Source: Protonemura montana
Taxonomy: Eukaryota > Arthropoda > Insecta > Plecoptera > Nemouridae
Direction of reading: 5' to 3'
Assembly: GCA_947568835.1 (NCBI GenBank)
Contig: OX387605.1
Location: 17,550,418-17,614,417, forward strand
DNA length: 64,000 nucleotides
Every line of letters starts with the position of its first letter. Position 1 is the first letter of the stretch. Of the stretch, positions 14,537 through 29,835 are shown in pieces. A program made the position numbers and the translations under genes. Below the pieces are notes generated by a model, which did not search any database, was not told the origin of the DNA, and saw only the letters and a list, made by a program, of their open reading frames with translations.

Positions 14537-14652
14537 CTGTAGAGTCGGAAAGCAAAGCACGATTGGTGTATTTTTCTGTTTAACATTCGTACAAAACTGT
14601 AGGGTCGGAAAGCACGAATGGTATATTTCTCTGTTTAACATTCGTACACAAC
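14537..14652 (+). repeat. Two-copy tandem duplication, unit about 60 bp
   Basis: Copy one (14537-14596) and copy two (14597-14652) both run from CTGTAG.GTCGGAAAGCA to CTGTTTAACATTCGTACA, with a 4-bp internal deletion in copy two and a few substitutions. The flanks are not duplicated. Confidence 0.85.
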
Positions 14653-16054
14653 GCAACAAGCTGTTGGCAGAAGTAGGTACTCCTGTTCACTTTGCTCATC
14701 AAGGCGCACAATACCATGTCATGTGCAGGCAATTTCCAAAGAATGATAGTGACCCGTATGAGTTCAAGTTTCCAAAACTATTTTATTTTCCGAACGTATA
14801 TATAGCTGCAACTTGCAATGCACCAAGTAAATCAAATGGCGTGCTCGCTTCTATTGCAGAAACTCGACAGCAGCGGTTGTACTAGAAATGTAAGAAGGCA
14901 CACGACTTTCAAATTGAAAGTTTTTACTCGTTTTCAAATTCCCTCTAGAAGATTCTGTGAACATGAAAGTCGTTGTAGTTGTAAGTACGGTAATATTTTG
15001 GTTATAAGATCCATGTGCTCTGTAGCTCTCATCGAAATGAACAACGACATTATTTTGGCAATACCATAGACCTCTCTTCATAGTCCTGCTACACATAAAA
15101 CGTTTTTTTCTCTTGGGGTGCATTTTGATGGACAGGTCTCTTCAAGATTAAGACCATGGACACTAGAGACTTCGACACGGCCGCCAGCCCACCATTTATT
15201 TCCCACAATATCTTATTTCTTTGATATCTCGACTGGAGCCACCCTCTACTGGTTTGATCGCTATTAGCATTCACCCCAAGCACTCGCTGGCAGGCATCCC
15301 GTGAGTGACAGCGGATGCTGTCACTGTCGTGACGGAGGTCGCTGCGGTGACATCAGCTGCAACCCCCCGCCTGCAGTCATGTCAATCAAACGTTCTCGAG
15401 TGGTTTGCGAGCTGCAGGTTTTGTCAGTGGTAACAGACCGTACGCTGGCCATCCTCGCCAATGATTCAGTGGCATCAATGGTGGCACCAATGGTGGCACC
15501 GACGTTTTGTCGCGTTGCCGCCCTGGTCAGGACGTACCTTGTATGCGTCACACGGCTTCCGACATGATTGTTGTTGGTGTGGTTTCGCAATCATATTTCT
15601 GGAAGTGAAGGGTACCCTAGGGCGACGCGAATATTGAATGGGGGAAGAGTTTTCTATGAAAATATCGTCTGGAAGTGTGTTTTTTTGTATCTCATGACTT
15701 CTAGATTTTTGATTAGTTTTCTGACGTCTTATTTATTTTTTTGTTGTCATTTTTGCAAACATTGACTTTCCGTGACTAGTCGTCGGGTCTGCGTGTGTAC
15801 CGTGTGTGACTATGTCGCAGTCAATTTCGCTCAACCGATATATCGAATCAATATTCAAGCAACCCCACAGATTTGCTATATCTTTGTCCTCAATAAGCCA
15901 GGTTCACGCTCCAACAAAAACCGGGACACTTGAACCGTGTCGGGACAGTTGAAGCTGTTACATTGGCTGGATGAAAATTGTGTTTTGTGTCTAACGATTT
16001 TTTAAAAGCTGTTCTCCCACTCTTATAAGCCTACTGTGTCCCCTGACGTGATAA

Positions 16055-16076
16055 CCCCCCCCCCCCTACCCCCCGC
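16055..16076 (+). repeat. Poly-C tract (12 C plus 6 C)
   Basis: Twelve C, then TA, then further C and a GCAG. Confidence 0.95.
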
Positions 16077-19000
16077 AGTCCCCTGAGTTACATCACGTTT
16101 GTCACTTAACAATAAGTACCCCATTGTTGGTGTCGAGCGTGGAGACATCGGCTCTCCGCGGAAAGGGCAGAGCGCTGTACAGTGCTGCGCAAGGCCTGCG
16201 CCTGCCAACTTCTGGTGTAGGGAGTCGTGGAGACCTCCGGGGTGCAGCCACCTCGTGGTAATGCGGCTAATAGTGAAGCTTTTCTCGTGTCGCTGAATAC
16301 TGATCCGAGGGCCGAGCGAGAACACTTCAAATGCTACATGCCGTCATTGCTGCACTTTTCGATGACGCTTTCGTATTTTTGAATAATTGAACGTGTTTCT
16401 TTGCAGTGACAGTTAAATTGCTGGGAGTGCGTCCCTTAGGTCAAATGTGTGCTATTCGCGCCGAAAGTGATTTGCAGAAAAGGACTTGAACAGCGAATAA
16501 AAAATTAACGTACTTAGTTCTGCAGAGGGGGTCCTCTTAGAAAGGGGTGTGCAGCTATGAATCATCCCAATCAATTAATCAATCGGTTGTTTAATTGCTA
16601 TTTTCGATTTCTGCTCGTTCACCTCTACAGTTAAACGAAACTCACTTTACGTTACCTAATTTTGAAGAGTTGGTCTTTCATTTTTGACTCAATTTAACAT
16701 CACTCGGTCCAATTAAAACCTAATCTAAAATGCATTTAGCCCTCGCGGAAACGACAGTTGTAATTCTGAAGAGAATTTACATCGACACATCCGGTCTTGA
16801 GCCGAGTCAAAATAGTGTCCAATGAGACACCGGAACGAACTACAGGGGAACCAATGAGGAGCGATCTGATTTCCAATTACACACGAGGTAAACACAATAA
16901 TCAGCTTGCTTCTGCGAATTAGAATTAGGGATGAGTCATATGCCAGAATTTCGCTCTTATCGATGCACATGTTCTTAACAATTGTGAAAAAGAGCCATTA
17001 ATAGGACTTTAATGATATCGTTGTTCATTCATCTAGGGTCAATTCAATTGTGAGCATCATCAGAATACACTTCTGAGTTTGATTCCTTTCTTAAGTTAGT
17101 TATAACTAACTATTCCACCTTTAGCAGCGTTAAGAAATGGGAAATGGTTGGATTTTGACTTTAGCTCAAAAACGTTCACATCTTTTAGTAAGAGATATCA
17201 TATTATTGCATCTCTCAATTTCTTGAACATTGACGACGGGGTCGCAACGTATATATACCTCGTCTAATGCTTTGCGTGTAAATCGACTAAAGGGGCAGGC
17301 ACCGTTTTTTTTTTTCTAAACGTAAACTAATAAACCGCTTCGAGAGAAAATCGAGTTTCTTTGCGAGAAAGTTTACCTCAGCCGCAATGAAGTTAAAGAA
17401 AATGTGTGAAGAAACCGCAAAGCGGTTAAACTAGAACCAAAGTTTTAGTCCTACGGTTGGCGGTGCGATTTTCAGCCAAGTGATTTCTTCGTCCAAGTTT
17501 TCCGCTGGCGCTCTTTGCCCTTTAAAACATTTACAACCCTTTTCGTATGCCACCTCTCTCAATATTCACCCCCGGTTCTCGAAATTATGTCCCTGCGATG
17601 AATAATTCCAAGTTATTCATCGGGCCACACATATTTTTTCCTTCAAATTTTTTTTTTTTTTTTTTACCTCCAACACCTGATTTGAACATTGAAAACTTTG
17701 CGTTCAGCACAGCCTAAGCGCTTGGTCACGATACACGAATTCAATCCAGTTGCACCACAAATCGCCAGACCCATGCACGGGGAGCCAACTCACCGTGTAT
17801 ATGTTTAAACTTGAAACCAGAAACTGTTTCATCTCCTGGTCGGCGTCATATTCATTGCCAGTCAATTAGGTGCTTGATCACCTTGATTCAATTAACCCGC
17901 GTCGTCTATGTAATTAGTTCATGTAATATATTTTATTTGAATCGATCGGCCAGTCACGACTCAAGCTGCACGCGGGGGAGTCCGAAATCGTGCATCCTTT
18001 CGACAGGTAATCGCGGCCAGACCGGCGAGAATTCACTTGCACGTTAATCAGATAAACGACCGAAGCTAATTTACCCCTTTTAATTAATTGTTCTGTGCTT
18101 TTCGCTGCGCGTTTCAAAGTATACGTATACCACACCGCCGAGCTGAGCGTTTCAATAGTGCGATAAATAATTAGTGATCTTTGATGGTACTATATCTACA
18201 AAAAGGAACGTGCCAGTGGTGCGTGAAAAAACTTTGACGTTTACAATTTGACAGCGGTTCCGCCCACGTGATTGATATTAAATGGATTCGTCCGATTCCA
18301 TGACACGCGCTATGTTTGCCTCTCTTACGAAATTTTCTCTAACCCCCCACCAATAGCGTTTTGATAAAAAAAATTTAGCTGAATTATAGGATTTTTTGTG
18401 TCCAATTAGTTGATTTTGCTTTTTTGCACGTTTGTGGCAGCGACGAATAGGGTACAGTCTCTAAGTTCTGTCGCGATGCTTCGTAGATATTAAGACGTCA
18501 TCAAGCACATTGAAAGCAAACCGTCGTTGTGCATTAAAAGCAGGTTATAATTGCGCTGGACACATTTTTAAAACAGTGCTTATGCATTATGCATGCAGCT
18601 GAGTATAGCAACAATGCCTTGATTAAAATATGTATCTAGATGAAAATAATGGGCTGCTTATCGTAACCCGCGCGATTTCTTTAGGCTCTTACCCCGTTGG
18701 GGGGAGGTTTAAGGTGATGATAACACATGAAGTTAATCGGGTGCTAAAACGCACTGCAAATATAATTAAAAGTAGGTAATGGCTTTTGGTGAACGGCGTC
18801 CGCCAATAGAATTTTAATTTGCTTAAAAAAAATAAATGCTTAGATACTTTTTTTAAGCACATGCTCAAGAAACAAATTTCTTTGTTTGTGTTAAAGAAAA
18901 TGGTGTTTTAGTTTTTATGTTAGTGTCGTAATCATATTAAAAAAATGGAAAATTGAAGAAAATGTTGTACGGTTTTTAAAACGCACTGCATCATTTTCCA

Positions 19001-22000
19001 CTGGTTCTATGCGTACAGCTGATTTTGTTCACCTAGGGCTTGAAGGAAATGGGTTGTTTGTTCAGTCTATGCTTGATACCGACGAGGTGCATGCATCTAA
19101 TTCACTACCTTATCGATATATCGGTAATTATTCAATGTCCAGTCAACAGCCGATCGATGTAATCTCACATCTAGCTGATTATTTACGGTATAATATTATT
19201 CAAATGAGCGAACAGCATGTTTACGATAAACATTTTTTTTTATTCAGATATTGCCATGCGGAATAATTACATGTCTGCCTATAATTGTCATGGAATTGAT
19301 TTTTTACCGACGCTATAGAGGACAACGGCAAGCGTCTTGCTGTGCAGGTTAAATCTAAAGTGGACTCAAATATGTAATTTAGACGTATTTTAACATGGTA
19401 TCAAAATCATTTTCATAGAAATTATAATTTTTTTAAATTAATTCAATGTTTTCAACTAAAATCTATGCAATTTTTGACTTCCTTTATTAATTACAAAATG
19501 ATAACAATACATTTTTGCTCACGAAAAAAGTGCCCTAACAGAGCAAAAATGAGAATCTACAGCTCTAGCACTCTATCAAATATCATACCATTCACCCAAG
19601 AACTAAACCGCACAATGTATAGGCGCACAGTTCCCTAGCAGAGATTAATCTTATATCTTGTCATAGTCAAGGGATTCCTATTGTTGTGGCCAATACAATG
19701 GATTTCGTAATTTATGCGGCTACAAATCAAACATTTCTGAGTGTCTGGCAGTTCCTCTCGATCGCCGAGTTTGCTAGAAATGTGTAGTAATGTACGCCAT
19801 TCGAGTGGTCCATACAGCGTAGAAGTTATGAGTAGATTTGGACAAACTTATATTCCCTGACGAACACAGACAAATTTCAAATTTAATTAATTTTACGCGG
19901 TAAGCGCAGTCATCGGGCAAACAGGTCGTCTCTTCAAACGAAGGTATGCTCGGATATATTAAGGGTGAAGTGCCTATAATATGGAGACCACTTGTGCTTG
20001 TTCCGACTACCCCTGTTTCGCTGATCCTCACGCATAATATGCCACAGCCTCTCATGTGCATGGTCGGCGTGTTCTCCTCCCGATATTTTTTACTTGAGAG
20101 GAGGTAATGACGCCTGTTAATTAGATTTAGAGGAACTAGTTGCTCGGACAGGGCGGTTGATAATTTGCATAACATCGGGAAATGCCAGTGTTAACGTTTA
20201 AAAAATTTTTCCACATGCCTTCTGAAGTGTCAAATCGCTGAGTCCAAAGAATCCGCTGATGGTTTTATACATGCATGCCCTACCCATGTTTTACAAGTGG
20301 TCTTGAAGCGACCAGTATTCATCGTTTGCAACGACCCTTTGACGACTTTAAACTTCAGTTTCAATTACATTTAGCCCTAAGTTTCACCTCCAGATATGAC
20401 TTTGGCGTAGCGTCCTTATTCTCGATAAAGTCAAACGGTATCGTCTCTCACTTTAAGCTTGGGAAATATAGGTGAGCGCGTCGAGCCTATACGGATACGA
20501 AGGATGGTCTGCTTATTTTGGGGCGGCCAGCGTTTGTTCACGGAAATGGGGATATAAATTGGACAACCTTTCACGATCCAATCATCTCGTGTCCATGCTG
20601 CTTCGGCCGTTTGGCACAGTAACAGCCCCCGTTGGTCCATCTCGCCAGAAGGGCGCTACACAGCTTCCAGGTTCTGCCTCTGCAGCTTCCACTTCCAGGC
20701 TCAAAAGGGGTCGACGGCATACGCTTGTTATGTATGGGCTCTTCTTCGCAGATCACCATTCCTTGCAGAAAGTGAATGGCGAATATATATGCAATAAAGA
20801 TGTGTATTTTAAAATGCTGATGCCATTGCTTAAAATGCCAAAAATCGATCGTGCCCAGTGTGCCTATAGTTGAAATTCATGATAAATCCAAGGTTTTTAA
20901 TAAATTGAAATGTTTTGTTTTTCAGGTAAGCTGGCGAGGTCTGATCGTCTTGGGTTAAAACGGAAATGAGACACGCAATGGCGACTTACTACTAAGGTGA
21001 GATCATACCAAGTATAATCCGAAGAGTAAAGGAATCCATTTCGGTTTATTTTAAACATTGGTAGAAATTTTGTGTAAAAGTCGGGGTTGTATTTGGGCAC
21101 GCGCATGGTTTCGTGAGGCAATTTTAAAGAAGCAGATAAAGAGAAGACAGTGCGTTACCAAATGTTTTGTTAACCGGCCATGTAAACCTTTTAAATGCAC
21201 TATCGATCTGCCCAATCTGATGTTATGTGCACCCTCTCCAGCTTGCTTTTTGACTTCTTATCTTGAAGCTTCCGCCATCTGCGTTTTGTATTCTAGACCC
21301 GGGCTGCTCTCTATGTGTTGTTCTTACTATCGCAACCTTTCATTCTTATCACTGTGCTCGTTATTGCAGAACCTATACTTTCTCCTTTAAACCTTTTTAT
21401 CAGTCTTTTTTTTACTTTCTCTGTAACGTAACGCAGACGTTTTTCTCATTTCCTTTGTCCATTTCATTTTCTTTCTGTCTATCTTTTTTATTTGGAAAAG
21501 CCAGCCAAACAAATATTTGTTTTTCTGGCAAACAACTACAAACAAAAACATATTCTTCGGATAAAGCGTTAGGTTATAAGCAACTGGAGGTTTGTCTCTG
21601 AATAAAATAGTTTTCCCATTCGGATTCGAAAGCCGAAAGTTTACCGAATCAATCTTTCTTCATAAATAGATTAGCCTAACTAAAGAACCTTCTATAATAC
21701 GATCGACTGGCTATGACTATTTTGAAAATGTTCGAAAACAAAAACAGGAAAGCATTTTTTCGGTGGGGATGGTTTGCTTATCAATGTCTTTGTGCAGACC
21801 ATCGGGGTTCTTGTGTCACAGCGCAAAAAACTCCAACCCCTTGGGACAATTTTGACGAGGACATTGAGGATATTAGGTGCACCAAAATGAAGCACACATT
21901 TTTTGATTATCATTGATAATTAAAAATTTCAAACGCTGACGCATTCACATTGAGTTTTGAGGAGCAATTAAACATAAGTGCGACCCCAAAAAATGTGATT

Positions 22001-25000
22001 AAGAAGTTGTTAAACAATTGTATTTGTCAAAATAAGATATACTAATAAAAATACAAATTAAAATGTGTAGGTAAGTAGTTTCGTGAATTTGAAGGTAGAA
22101 GTTTTCCTTTATCCTTGGTTTACAAACACAGAAAACGAGCTATGAATTAAGCTGGTACTGGCAAACCGGCACACCGGCACACACTCCACGGAGCCGGCAC
22201 CAAGCCCCGTCGATCAAGCGCCAATATTTGCACTTTAGGTGAGGCCTTCTGACCCGAATGAATGACTCAGCTGCTAAATCTCTTCGAAAAAAACCGCCGT
22301 TTCCTTGAAAGCGTTTAGCAATGATAATATTTCAATCATTGTTTAATGGTCTTATGGTCAAAGCAGCTGGCCGATGGCACACTAATGCACCCATAAAGCA
22401 ATTCAAATATTTTTACTCAAGCATAACCCACATGTTATATAAAATTAAACGGTTTATGGTTTGCTGAATGCACTTTTTAGTGGGTGAATTGCAATTGCTC
22501 TATGAACAAAAGCAATAAGGGTATATTGGTGACAATTTTCTTTTAGATGAGTTACTTAATTGTAACTATTTATTTTTTCTATTTGTCAGGAAGTGATTTC
22601 ATACTGGTCGCAGCGCATTTGGTTTGTGAATTCCATTCCATAACGTACAATAAATTTGTCCGGCCATGATTCATGTTTTTAACAATGTCACGATTTATAT
22701 TCCCCTGATTGCTTGGCTTTTTACAACCCAACCTATTCACCACACAAAAAGTAGGACCGAAAAAGTGGATTCGTCTCCATGCCTGATGGATGATTTGATT
22801 GATATTGTTAATCAATTAGATTACGAGTAACCCTCTTCCCATCTCTATGCGAGCCGTGCTACAAAATGCTTCGCCACGGTTCGCTCAGCAAATTGAAAAT
22901 CGCATCGTGAAACAAACGAATCTTGGCGTACACTCGTTCTAAACTACTCTCGCTGTGGGCCGCATACGTACAAATGGTTTATGTATTAAAAAAAAAAGAG
23001 AGGCCAATTTTAATTTCGCCCTAAAAATGTCAAGTCAGCGTCGGATGGGTGGGTGTGTGTGTGTGCACAGCGCAGCGGGTGTTTCGTGGGGAACCAAGGG
23101 CGAATGTCTCACCTCGGCACCGTGTTATTTATGCGACTTGACGATATTAATATTGCCCTCCATGAAGCGGCCATACAAAGTTATGAACAAAGCCCACCCC
23201 GCGCTGATATGTCAAACGATAAGAAAATAGAATTAATTGGAAAATGTCGGTCTTGTTTTATTTTTGGGCCTAACAGAATGAGAAATTGTTTTGAAATAGG
23301 TTTTTTTATTGTTGTTTTGTGTTACATTTCTTATCTTGATATAGCAAAATAGCACCTTTAAATTGATCAAAGTAATTGAAATTGTTATTGTGTTCTATGA
23401 GATCTTGCCAGTAAGCGAACTAATTGGGAAACAAATATGATTTCGAATAAAGCCGGGGAAAAAAACGCACCCCTAGAGAAATGCTCGGCACAAATCACTC
23501 GCTCATTTCGTTGTGCTTCGTTAAAACACGTCGATATCAATTTCCATTGCTCGCATGCAAAAAAAGACTTAATTTCATTTTTCCGTTGAGCTGTTTTGCA
23601 AATCATGGTGAACGGCCAAGCGCTCGCAGGCACCAGCATCGCACAGCGCTCCTTGGCTCTAGCTCTTCGCTACCGCCCCATCAAGTCAGTCAGCCAGCAA
23701 CCACAAGAGCAAAATGGAATTTACATAAATTGATCCTCACCGAAGCACTTATTAAAACTGCTGATCCAAGAAAATAGAAGACAGGAAGCTTGCTTTATGC
23801 AAAACACTGCCGTATTAACATAGCTACATTATATCGAACTATACACTTATCAGTTATCGGCTTTGCACGAGTAAATTATACGTAATTTCTATTTTAATAT
23901 AAAAGTCGCAGTGAATTTTTAATTCAAATTTGCATGCAGGACGAGCACTATTGAATTTTGACTGTAAATTTAAAGCGATAGAATGCTCTAAAATTGCACG
24001 TTGGAGACAATGTAAGATTTTTTCCGGTTTCCTGACAAACGTCTTCCCAAGAATATTGCATTTATATTCTCAATTCTTTTAAATACTGTTGATCATCCCG
24101 AGATCTCGCCACTGCATGGCTTCGAAAACACAAATTTCGTGAAATTAGTATCAGTAACACAATTAATTTTGACTCGGCTCACCAATGGATCCACAGAGAG
24201 CCCGAAATAGTTTTAATTAAAAGACAAGACCTTCCTGCTGCTTATCAGAACCTGTAGCCCGAGGGTGTTAAATCTATCCTTGTTTGCTATCGTGCAATTT
24301 CTCCCACTGCTTTGATGTCGCCGAGACCGTACAATGGCAAAACGTCTAGCGCTTCTCTGATTGTATTGATTGACTCGTTATTTCGCCGCAGTCTTCCACA
24401 TTATTAGTTCAATTTGCATTCTGATACGAATATTATAGACTTGAGAGAGACGCGTTTAATGAGAAGTGCTTCTAACTATTTGTTGCTGATGTCTGCATGT
24501 CTATGGCGATGAAACAATCGCCCGGAATATATTGAACATAGCGGATTTTCTTGATAATTTCGTGCAGCTTGGCAATTTTAGTCAGTTTGACAAAATTTCT
24601 AAAACTGCTTGCACGCTGAGTAATTTTTCGGTTAACTTAAACTGCAATAAAGGGAATGAATTACCGCAATTACAATGAATTCATCCATTTATAGCTACAG
24701 CGTGGATCTCGACATCAAAGCGATCTGAACAAATGCGTTTTCCAAGAGTAAATGATAGTTACCAGAAGAGAAGAGAGGTATGCAACACGCAATTGCCTTA
24801 GCTTAGCTGATAAAGTCTCATTAAATTAGATTAACTCGAATATAAATTACTGAAGATCTTCCAACATAAAAGCCGAGCCAACTCTTACACCAAGCTCCAT
24901 ACAGTATACGTATAGTACAAGTGACTGCAAACAATTTAATAAATTACACCAACTTACCAAATGAGACCTGTCCGCCTCGGGAAATTATCTTTGTTTCCTG

Positions 25001-27011
25001 TTTGATATACTTTATGGATCTTAAGAAATGATATAGCTAAAGGGTTGATTGTCTGGGTAGTTTTATTAAAAGTAAATATGTATAGGACTCGCTGTTAATA
25101 CTTGTTGATTTGCAGGGTATATCTTAAGTAAATTGTAAGTTGCATACTAAATTTAATCAGTGTTACAAGAAACATGTAACTTTAAATAAAGTGTACATAC
25201 CATGAGCGAAGTAATTAATTACACTATTTTGTTTCATGCTGTTCCTTCTTCCATCTTGTATAATAACGATCCCTATGAATCAAAAGATTTAAAATGAAAC
25301 TTCGTTCTGATGAATGGCTGCCACATTTATCCCGCTCAACAGTCAAAAATTATTTAAACTGTGGATTTGAATAACACTTCATATTCTATGTCCGAATCTT
25401 TTATCTGTTGGATGCACAGTTCTGTCCTGGCTCATTGTGTGCAGACTTTAGGATATCAATATTACACTTGACCAGATCCTGCGAAATGGAATACGAGTTA
25501 TCGTTGATTTATACGTTTCATCGCACACTCAAACAATACAGTAATTGCTTGGCTTTTAATGGCATTAATGACAGTTAGAAACTATATAAACCATTCGTAC
25601 GTTGACAAAGCCTCATCAACCATTGTGCTGGCCATTCCATTCAACACTTTTCTACCAGTTATATTTCATTCGATAACGAGAATGTCGAAACGATACCCAT
25701 TAACGAAGTACAATGAAAACAATGACATGTCCAAACTCTTTTCACTCACAAATTGGAAAACAAAGCTGTGTTCGGTGACAGTTGGAAGTCAAAGCTTGTT
25801 AACACTGCGCAATGAAAATAACTACTACATAATTTGATTCGCCGAGGTAAGAAAATCAATTTAATTAACCTGTGAAATTTAATAAAGTCTGAAAATCACG
25901 TTGTGGTTTCTATGATTTTTCATCTTGTAGTTTGTGGTTGAAACACGGTTCACGCATATAACCAGGCACCATTTCGCTAAAGTTATTTATTGGTATTAGC
26001 TTCTCAAGATGTTGACTCGAAAACTTTGATGTTCGTTTTTTAACATATACAGCCTACCTATAAGCATCGAGGAATAGGCACTTGAAATTTGGAGAGCCTC
26101 CACATTATAAATAAAAGATAAAGAGTCGCATATGAAGATTGGTGCGCTGCAAAAGTCTGCTTTTTTGTGAGCGTTTTTCTCAAATGCCATTGGTAGGTTT
26201 TTTTGGTCTCTGAAGTGTATAGGCAAGCGCCATCTTGTATGTAATTGTTTATGAGTGCTTTGAGAAATGGGCGGATTTTAATTTGGCTTTGTCAATACAT
26301 AATAACGGGAATGGAAACTTGAATTAAAGTGCCTGACAATTTTCTTTTTATGAATCTATACTTCCTGACTACCAAATAGTTTATATGACTTCTCTGGTTC
26401 ATTTGAATTTGAATGGACTGTCGTACTGTGTACTATTGAGATTGAGATATTTAAAGGGTGAACTAGAAAGAACGTATGCTGCGTGTCGAACAATTTCCCA
26501 ACCACACGCACTTATATACGCATTTTTAACAAGTCCCCGAGAGGCCGGACTATATTTACGGGGCATACTTTCATCGGAGTCGGCGACGTAGATGGAAATG
26601 ATTTCATTACAGCGTTGGCAGCCGACAGGGAATAAACCAGCTGAACTATGCCAAGAATGAAGCTTTATAAACAAAATAAGACTTTCAACCGAAATAATGG
26701 CACAAATGTTTCGGAAAAACGTGAAATATATTGGCTTACGTAGATTAAAAAGAGATTAGCTTCGTATAATGGACTTCGGGGTGCAGGACTGTGTATAAAG
26801 TGAAAGCGCGCTCTGCCACAAACGTGCTTTTTATTATTCTACACCATGCTTTTATTACCGAAAAGAAAAGCTGGAAAATTAAGTCGAAATAAATTTGTTG
26901 AGCTCGTTTTCATTGCGAATAAAGCGCAAACGTTCCCAAAACAGACGCAAATTTAAAAAGAAAAATTGAGAATTTATTAGCTATAGGCCAGCTGAAATTA
27001 TTGAGCTTATA

Positions 27012-27345
27012 GGTAGAGACAGAGGGCCAGCGTTAATGTTTAATTTTCTTCTGAGCAAACGAGCCTGCAACACGTGGTAATGGTAGGTGCTACCCGATGT
27101 CGCTTGTGGCCTCTTTTTAACCAACTTCTACAGTTACAAAATTGTGATTCAAAATAGCAATAAATGTTTATCATTAGTCAAGGATAATGTTAATTACGAT
27201 TAATTGAGCGTAAACAAGTCTTAAATACGAGTAATCTGCGAGAAATAATGAAATAAAATATCTTAGCACTAAAAAGCACTCCACCTCACATCCCCCATTT
27301 TTTTCGGCAATTTAATTTTGCGGTAATTTTTGCAAAGACTTTCAG
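27012..27345 (+). repeat. Repeat family B, copy 1
   Basis: Matches copies at 35800-36148 (+) and 45302-45650 (-). Shared blocks in order: CAGAGGGCCAG.GTTAATG, GAGCAAACGAGCC, GTGGTAATGGTAGGTGC, a GATG.CGCTTG block, GTAATCTGCGAG.AATAATGAA, a short pyrimidine-rich stretch with CATCC.CCATTTTT, then TTTTTGCAAAGAC. About 340 bp, no open frame of note. It is a diverged dispersed repeat, probably non-autonomous. Confidence 0.75.
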
Positions 27346-28464
27346 CTTCATCAGCTTTATAGTAGTTCGCTGAAATGGAAAACAGTCCCCTATCGGTGTT
27401 TTCGACAAGCGTTCGGCATCCATATATGTATAATCAAAACAGTGACATGTCAGTCTCTCGGGACATTACGCGTCAACATCAAATAAACTAGAAAAAAAAG
27501 GGTCATACAAATGTGTCGTGCGCGTAGGTAATAAACAAAGTTTAAAACGTAATTGAGTCGTGCAACCAATTGTACTTGATTATCTCGTTGAATAATATAG
27601 ATCTGGTTGCATTATACTTTTGTATTTGCGCGAATGACGGTTCCCTGTCGCAACCGATCCCACCGGCGCTGGCACCAGATTGTCTGGCATAGAAAGTCTC
27701 TTTCTCTCTCTTTCTCTCTGCAACAATTAGCGCGGCCAAGACGGCAAGAAATGGCCCCCGGCCGTAAGGGGTGGTGGGGCGGGGGGCGTCGTGCACATAT
27801 CGATTTGTCTTACACAGCGTAATGCTGCACTTGATTTATTCTACTGGTGATATTGCACTTTGCCAGTGCGCGAACTTGAAGGTGGCATTGTTGCCGCATA
27901 GAACTGAGCGATATTGTTGATAATTGCTTTCAAGTTTGTGGTGTTTATTATGTTTTCTGCATTTTTTTTAAAAGTGAATGTTTTTTTTTGTCATGGGTAT
28001 AAATTTAACTTTTTTCCCACCGAACGGGTACGAATTTGCTATCCTTTAACTACTTTAGGTTACATTTATTTCGTTAAAAGGGTATGTTGTTTAAAAAGGA
28101 CTGCAGGAAAGATTTTGCGATTCAAATAGAAATAGAAAATTTCAAATGACTTGTTTATATATTTAAAATGTATTTCAATCTAGCAAGCAAACATTCTTGA
28201 CTGTATATGCTTACAGACAGTTTTGATAGCGCTGCCTTTGTAGCTTGTGTACTGGATTTCTTTGACGGTAAGTATCGAGGCATTATAAGGGTACAGAAAA
28301 AATCTTCCAGATTTCTTTGAAATGTCTTACAGCCATCCTTACCTTACCGCGCACCCTACAAGAAATATTTCAAATGGCTGAATGTTTCAGAAAATAATAT
28401 ATTCCATTGTTGGAGGACTTGGAAGTTAAAGCTAGGCAAAGTAAACTTGGAGAGCCGTTTGCAT

Positions 28465-28484
28465 TCACACACACACACACACAT
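28465..28484 (+). repeat. (AC)n microsatellite
   Basis: About nine AC dinucleotides after CATT, with further CTCACACACATGG nearby. A shorter one lies at about 5065-5080. Confidence 0.9.
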
Positions 28485-29250
28485 GGACAGACGCTCACAC
28501 ACATGGGTTGGGAGAGGCGCTCCCTAGGCAAACAAGCATACCAAAATAATGGTGCCTTCGACAAACTCTGAATGGATTTGAGAGCATCATGTATAATACA
28601 CGAACAGTAAGACATTATAGGTGAGAAAAGGTTTCTAGTTTGACTTCGCAGAGACAGGATATTCATGGAAAAACTTTGTTGTTTTTTGGGCACGCACTAC
28701 TTTTTAATACGTTTTCCTCGACGTTTCCGCTGTATACTTTGAATGCTCTTTAGTCTGTTTTTATTTTTTTTTTTTAAAGAGTTGACATTCTTTGTGTTGA
28801 GGAAGTGGTAAAAAGAGACAGAAACTCAGTAATAGTTTGAGAAATACATTTTATTTTAGCTAAACGTTTTATTCTGTTCCGTCAGTTGCAATCGTTTTGA
28901 TTGTACGCTTCATTTTCTAGTATGTGTATGAAAAATATGTACCCACCTAGAAACAAAAATATAAAATATCTCAATTTATCGGATAATTTTGATTGAGTGG
29001 TCGCGGTTCATGTAATTTGAATTTCATCCTGACACGCGCTATATTTTTATGTGTGTTCAAAACAGATTCTTGGCAATCACATCCATGAGAGCAAATCACC
29101 GCACGGCACTACACAGCATTCGCCCTTTTCCGTGCACATTTCATATGCACAAATAATAAAAAAAAAAAATTTGCCCGCGACCGACGTGACGAAACTAGGT
29201 TACGTACGAACAAAACACCAATACAAACATCACTCTATCGGTTGACACGC

Positions 29251-29303
29251 CGGTAGCCCAACGGGCTGGATTGTTGTTACAACAAAAGCTACCGAGTCCA
29301 CTC
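29251..29303 (+). other. tRNA-like folded segment (degenerate)
   Basis: A CGGT/ACCG outer pair encloses a D-arm-like hairpin (AGCCC-AAC-GGGCT) and a second hairpin (TTGTTG-TTA-CAACAA), followed by GAG-TCCA-CTC. A proper B box is missing, so this is not a working tRNA gene. It could be a tRNA or SINE relic. Confidence 0.25.
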
Positions 29304-29835
29304 TCAGTAATTAGTGCATCGGCCATGATAATTATAACTGTCCTACAGGCATTCGTTGCGTTCAATGCACACTAGTTGACTGACTAGCTGTCTGGCCTGG
29401 CTGGGACATCACGTTCTATGTAATTGTACGCCCCAACAATGTATCCCATCGGCATAAGCAAACATAGCAATCGGTCGAGTCTATAGTGTACTTTAGCAGT
29501 TCTATAGGAACATAGGTGTGCCTGCCCCGATGGTCGTGTAATTAAAAAATAGACGCGCACTCTTCCGAATAATAGTTAATGTGTTGTCTCGTTGTAAACT
29601 AAAACACCACAGCTACGTTAGAAACCACACGTAAAATTGGATCTTGCTTCATTTAATGGCGCCCAATTTCAAACGTTTTTTTTTTTAATGGCTGTCATTA
29701 ATTACTTGAAGTGAATTGAAAGAAAATGTTTGATATAGCAGATCCTTTCTCCAAACGGATTTTAGATAAGCTTTAAATGTTTGAAAGCCAAATCTATCGT
29801 CCATCGCAATCCCGCTTTTACCTCTTAAAGTTCTA

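Noticed and set aside
14418-14885. 155-codon plus-strand frame with an internal repeat
   Set aside because: The repeat is the 60-bp tandem DNA duplication, whose copies differ by a 4-bp indel. No domain is seen.
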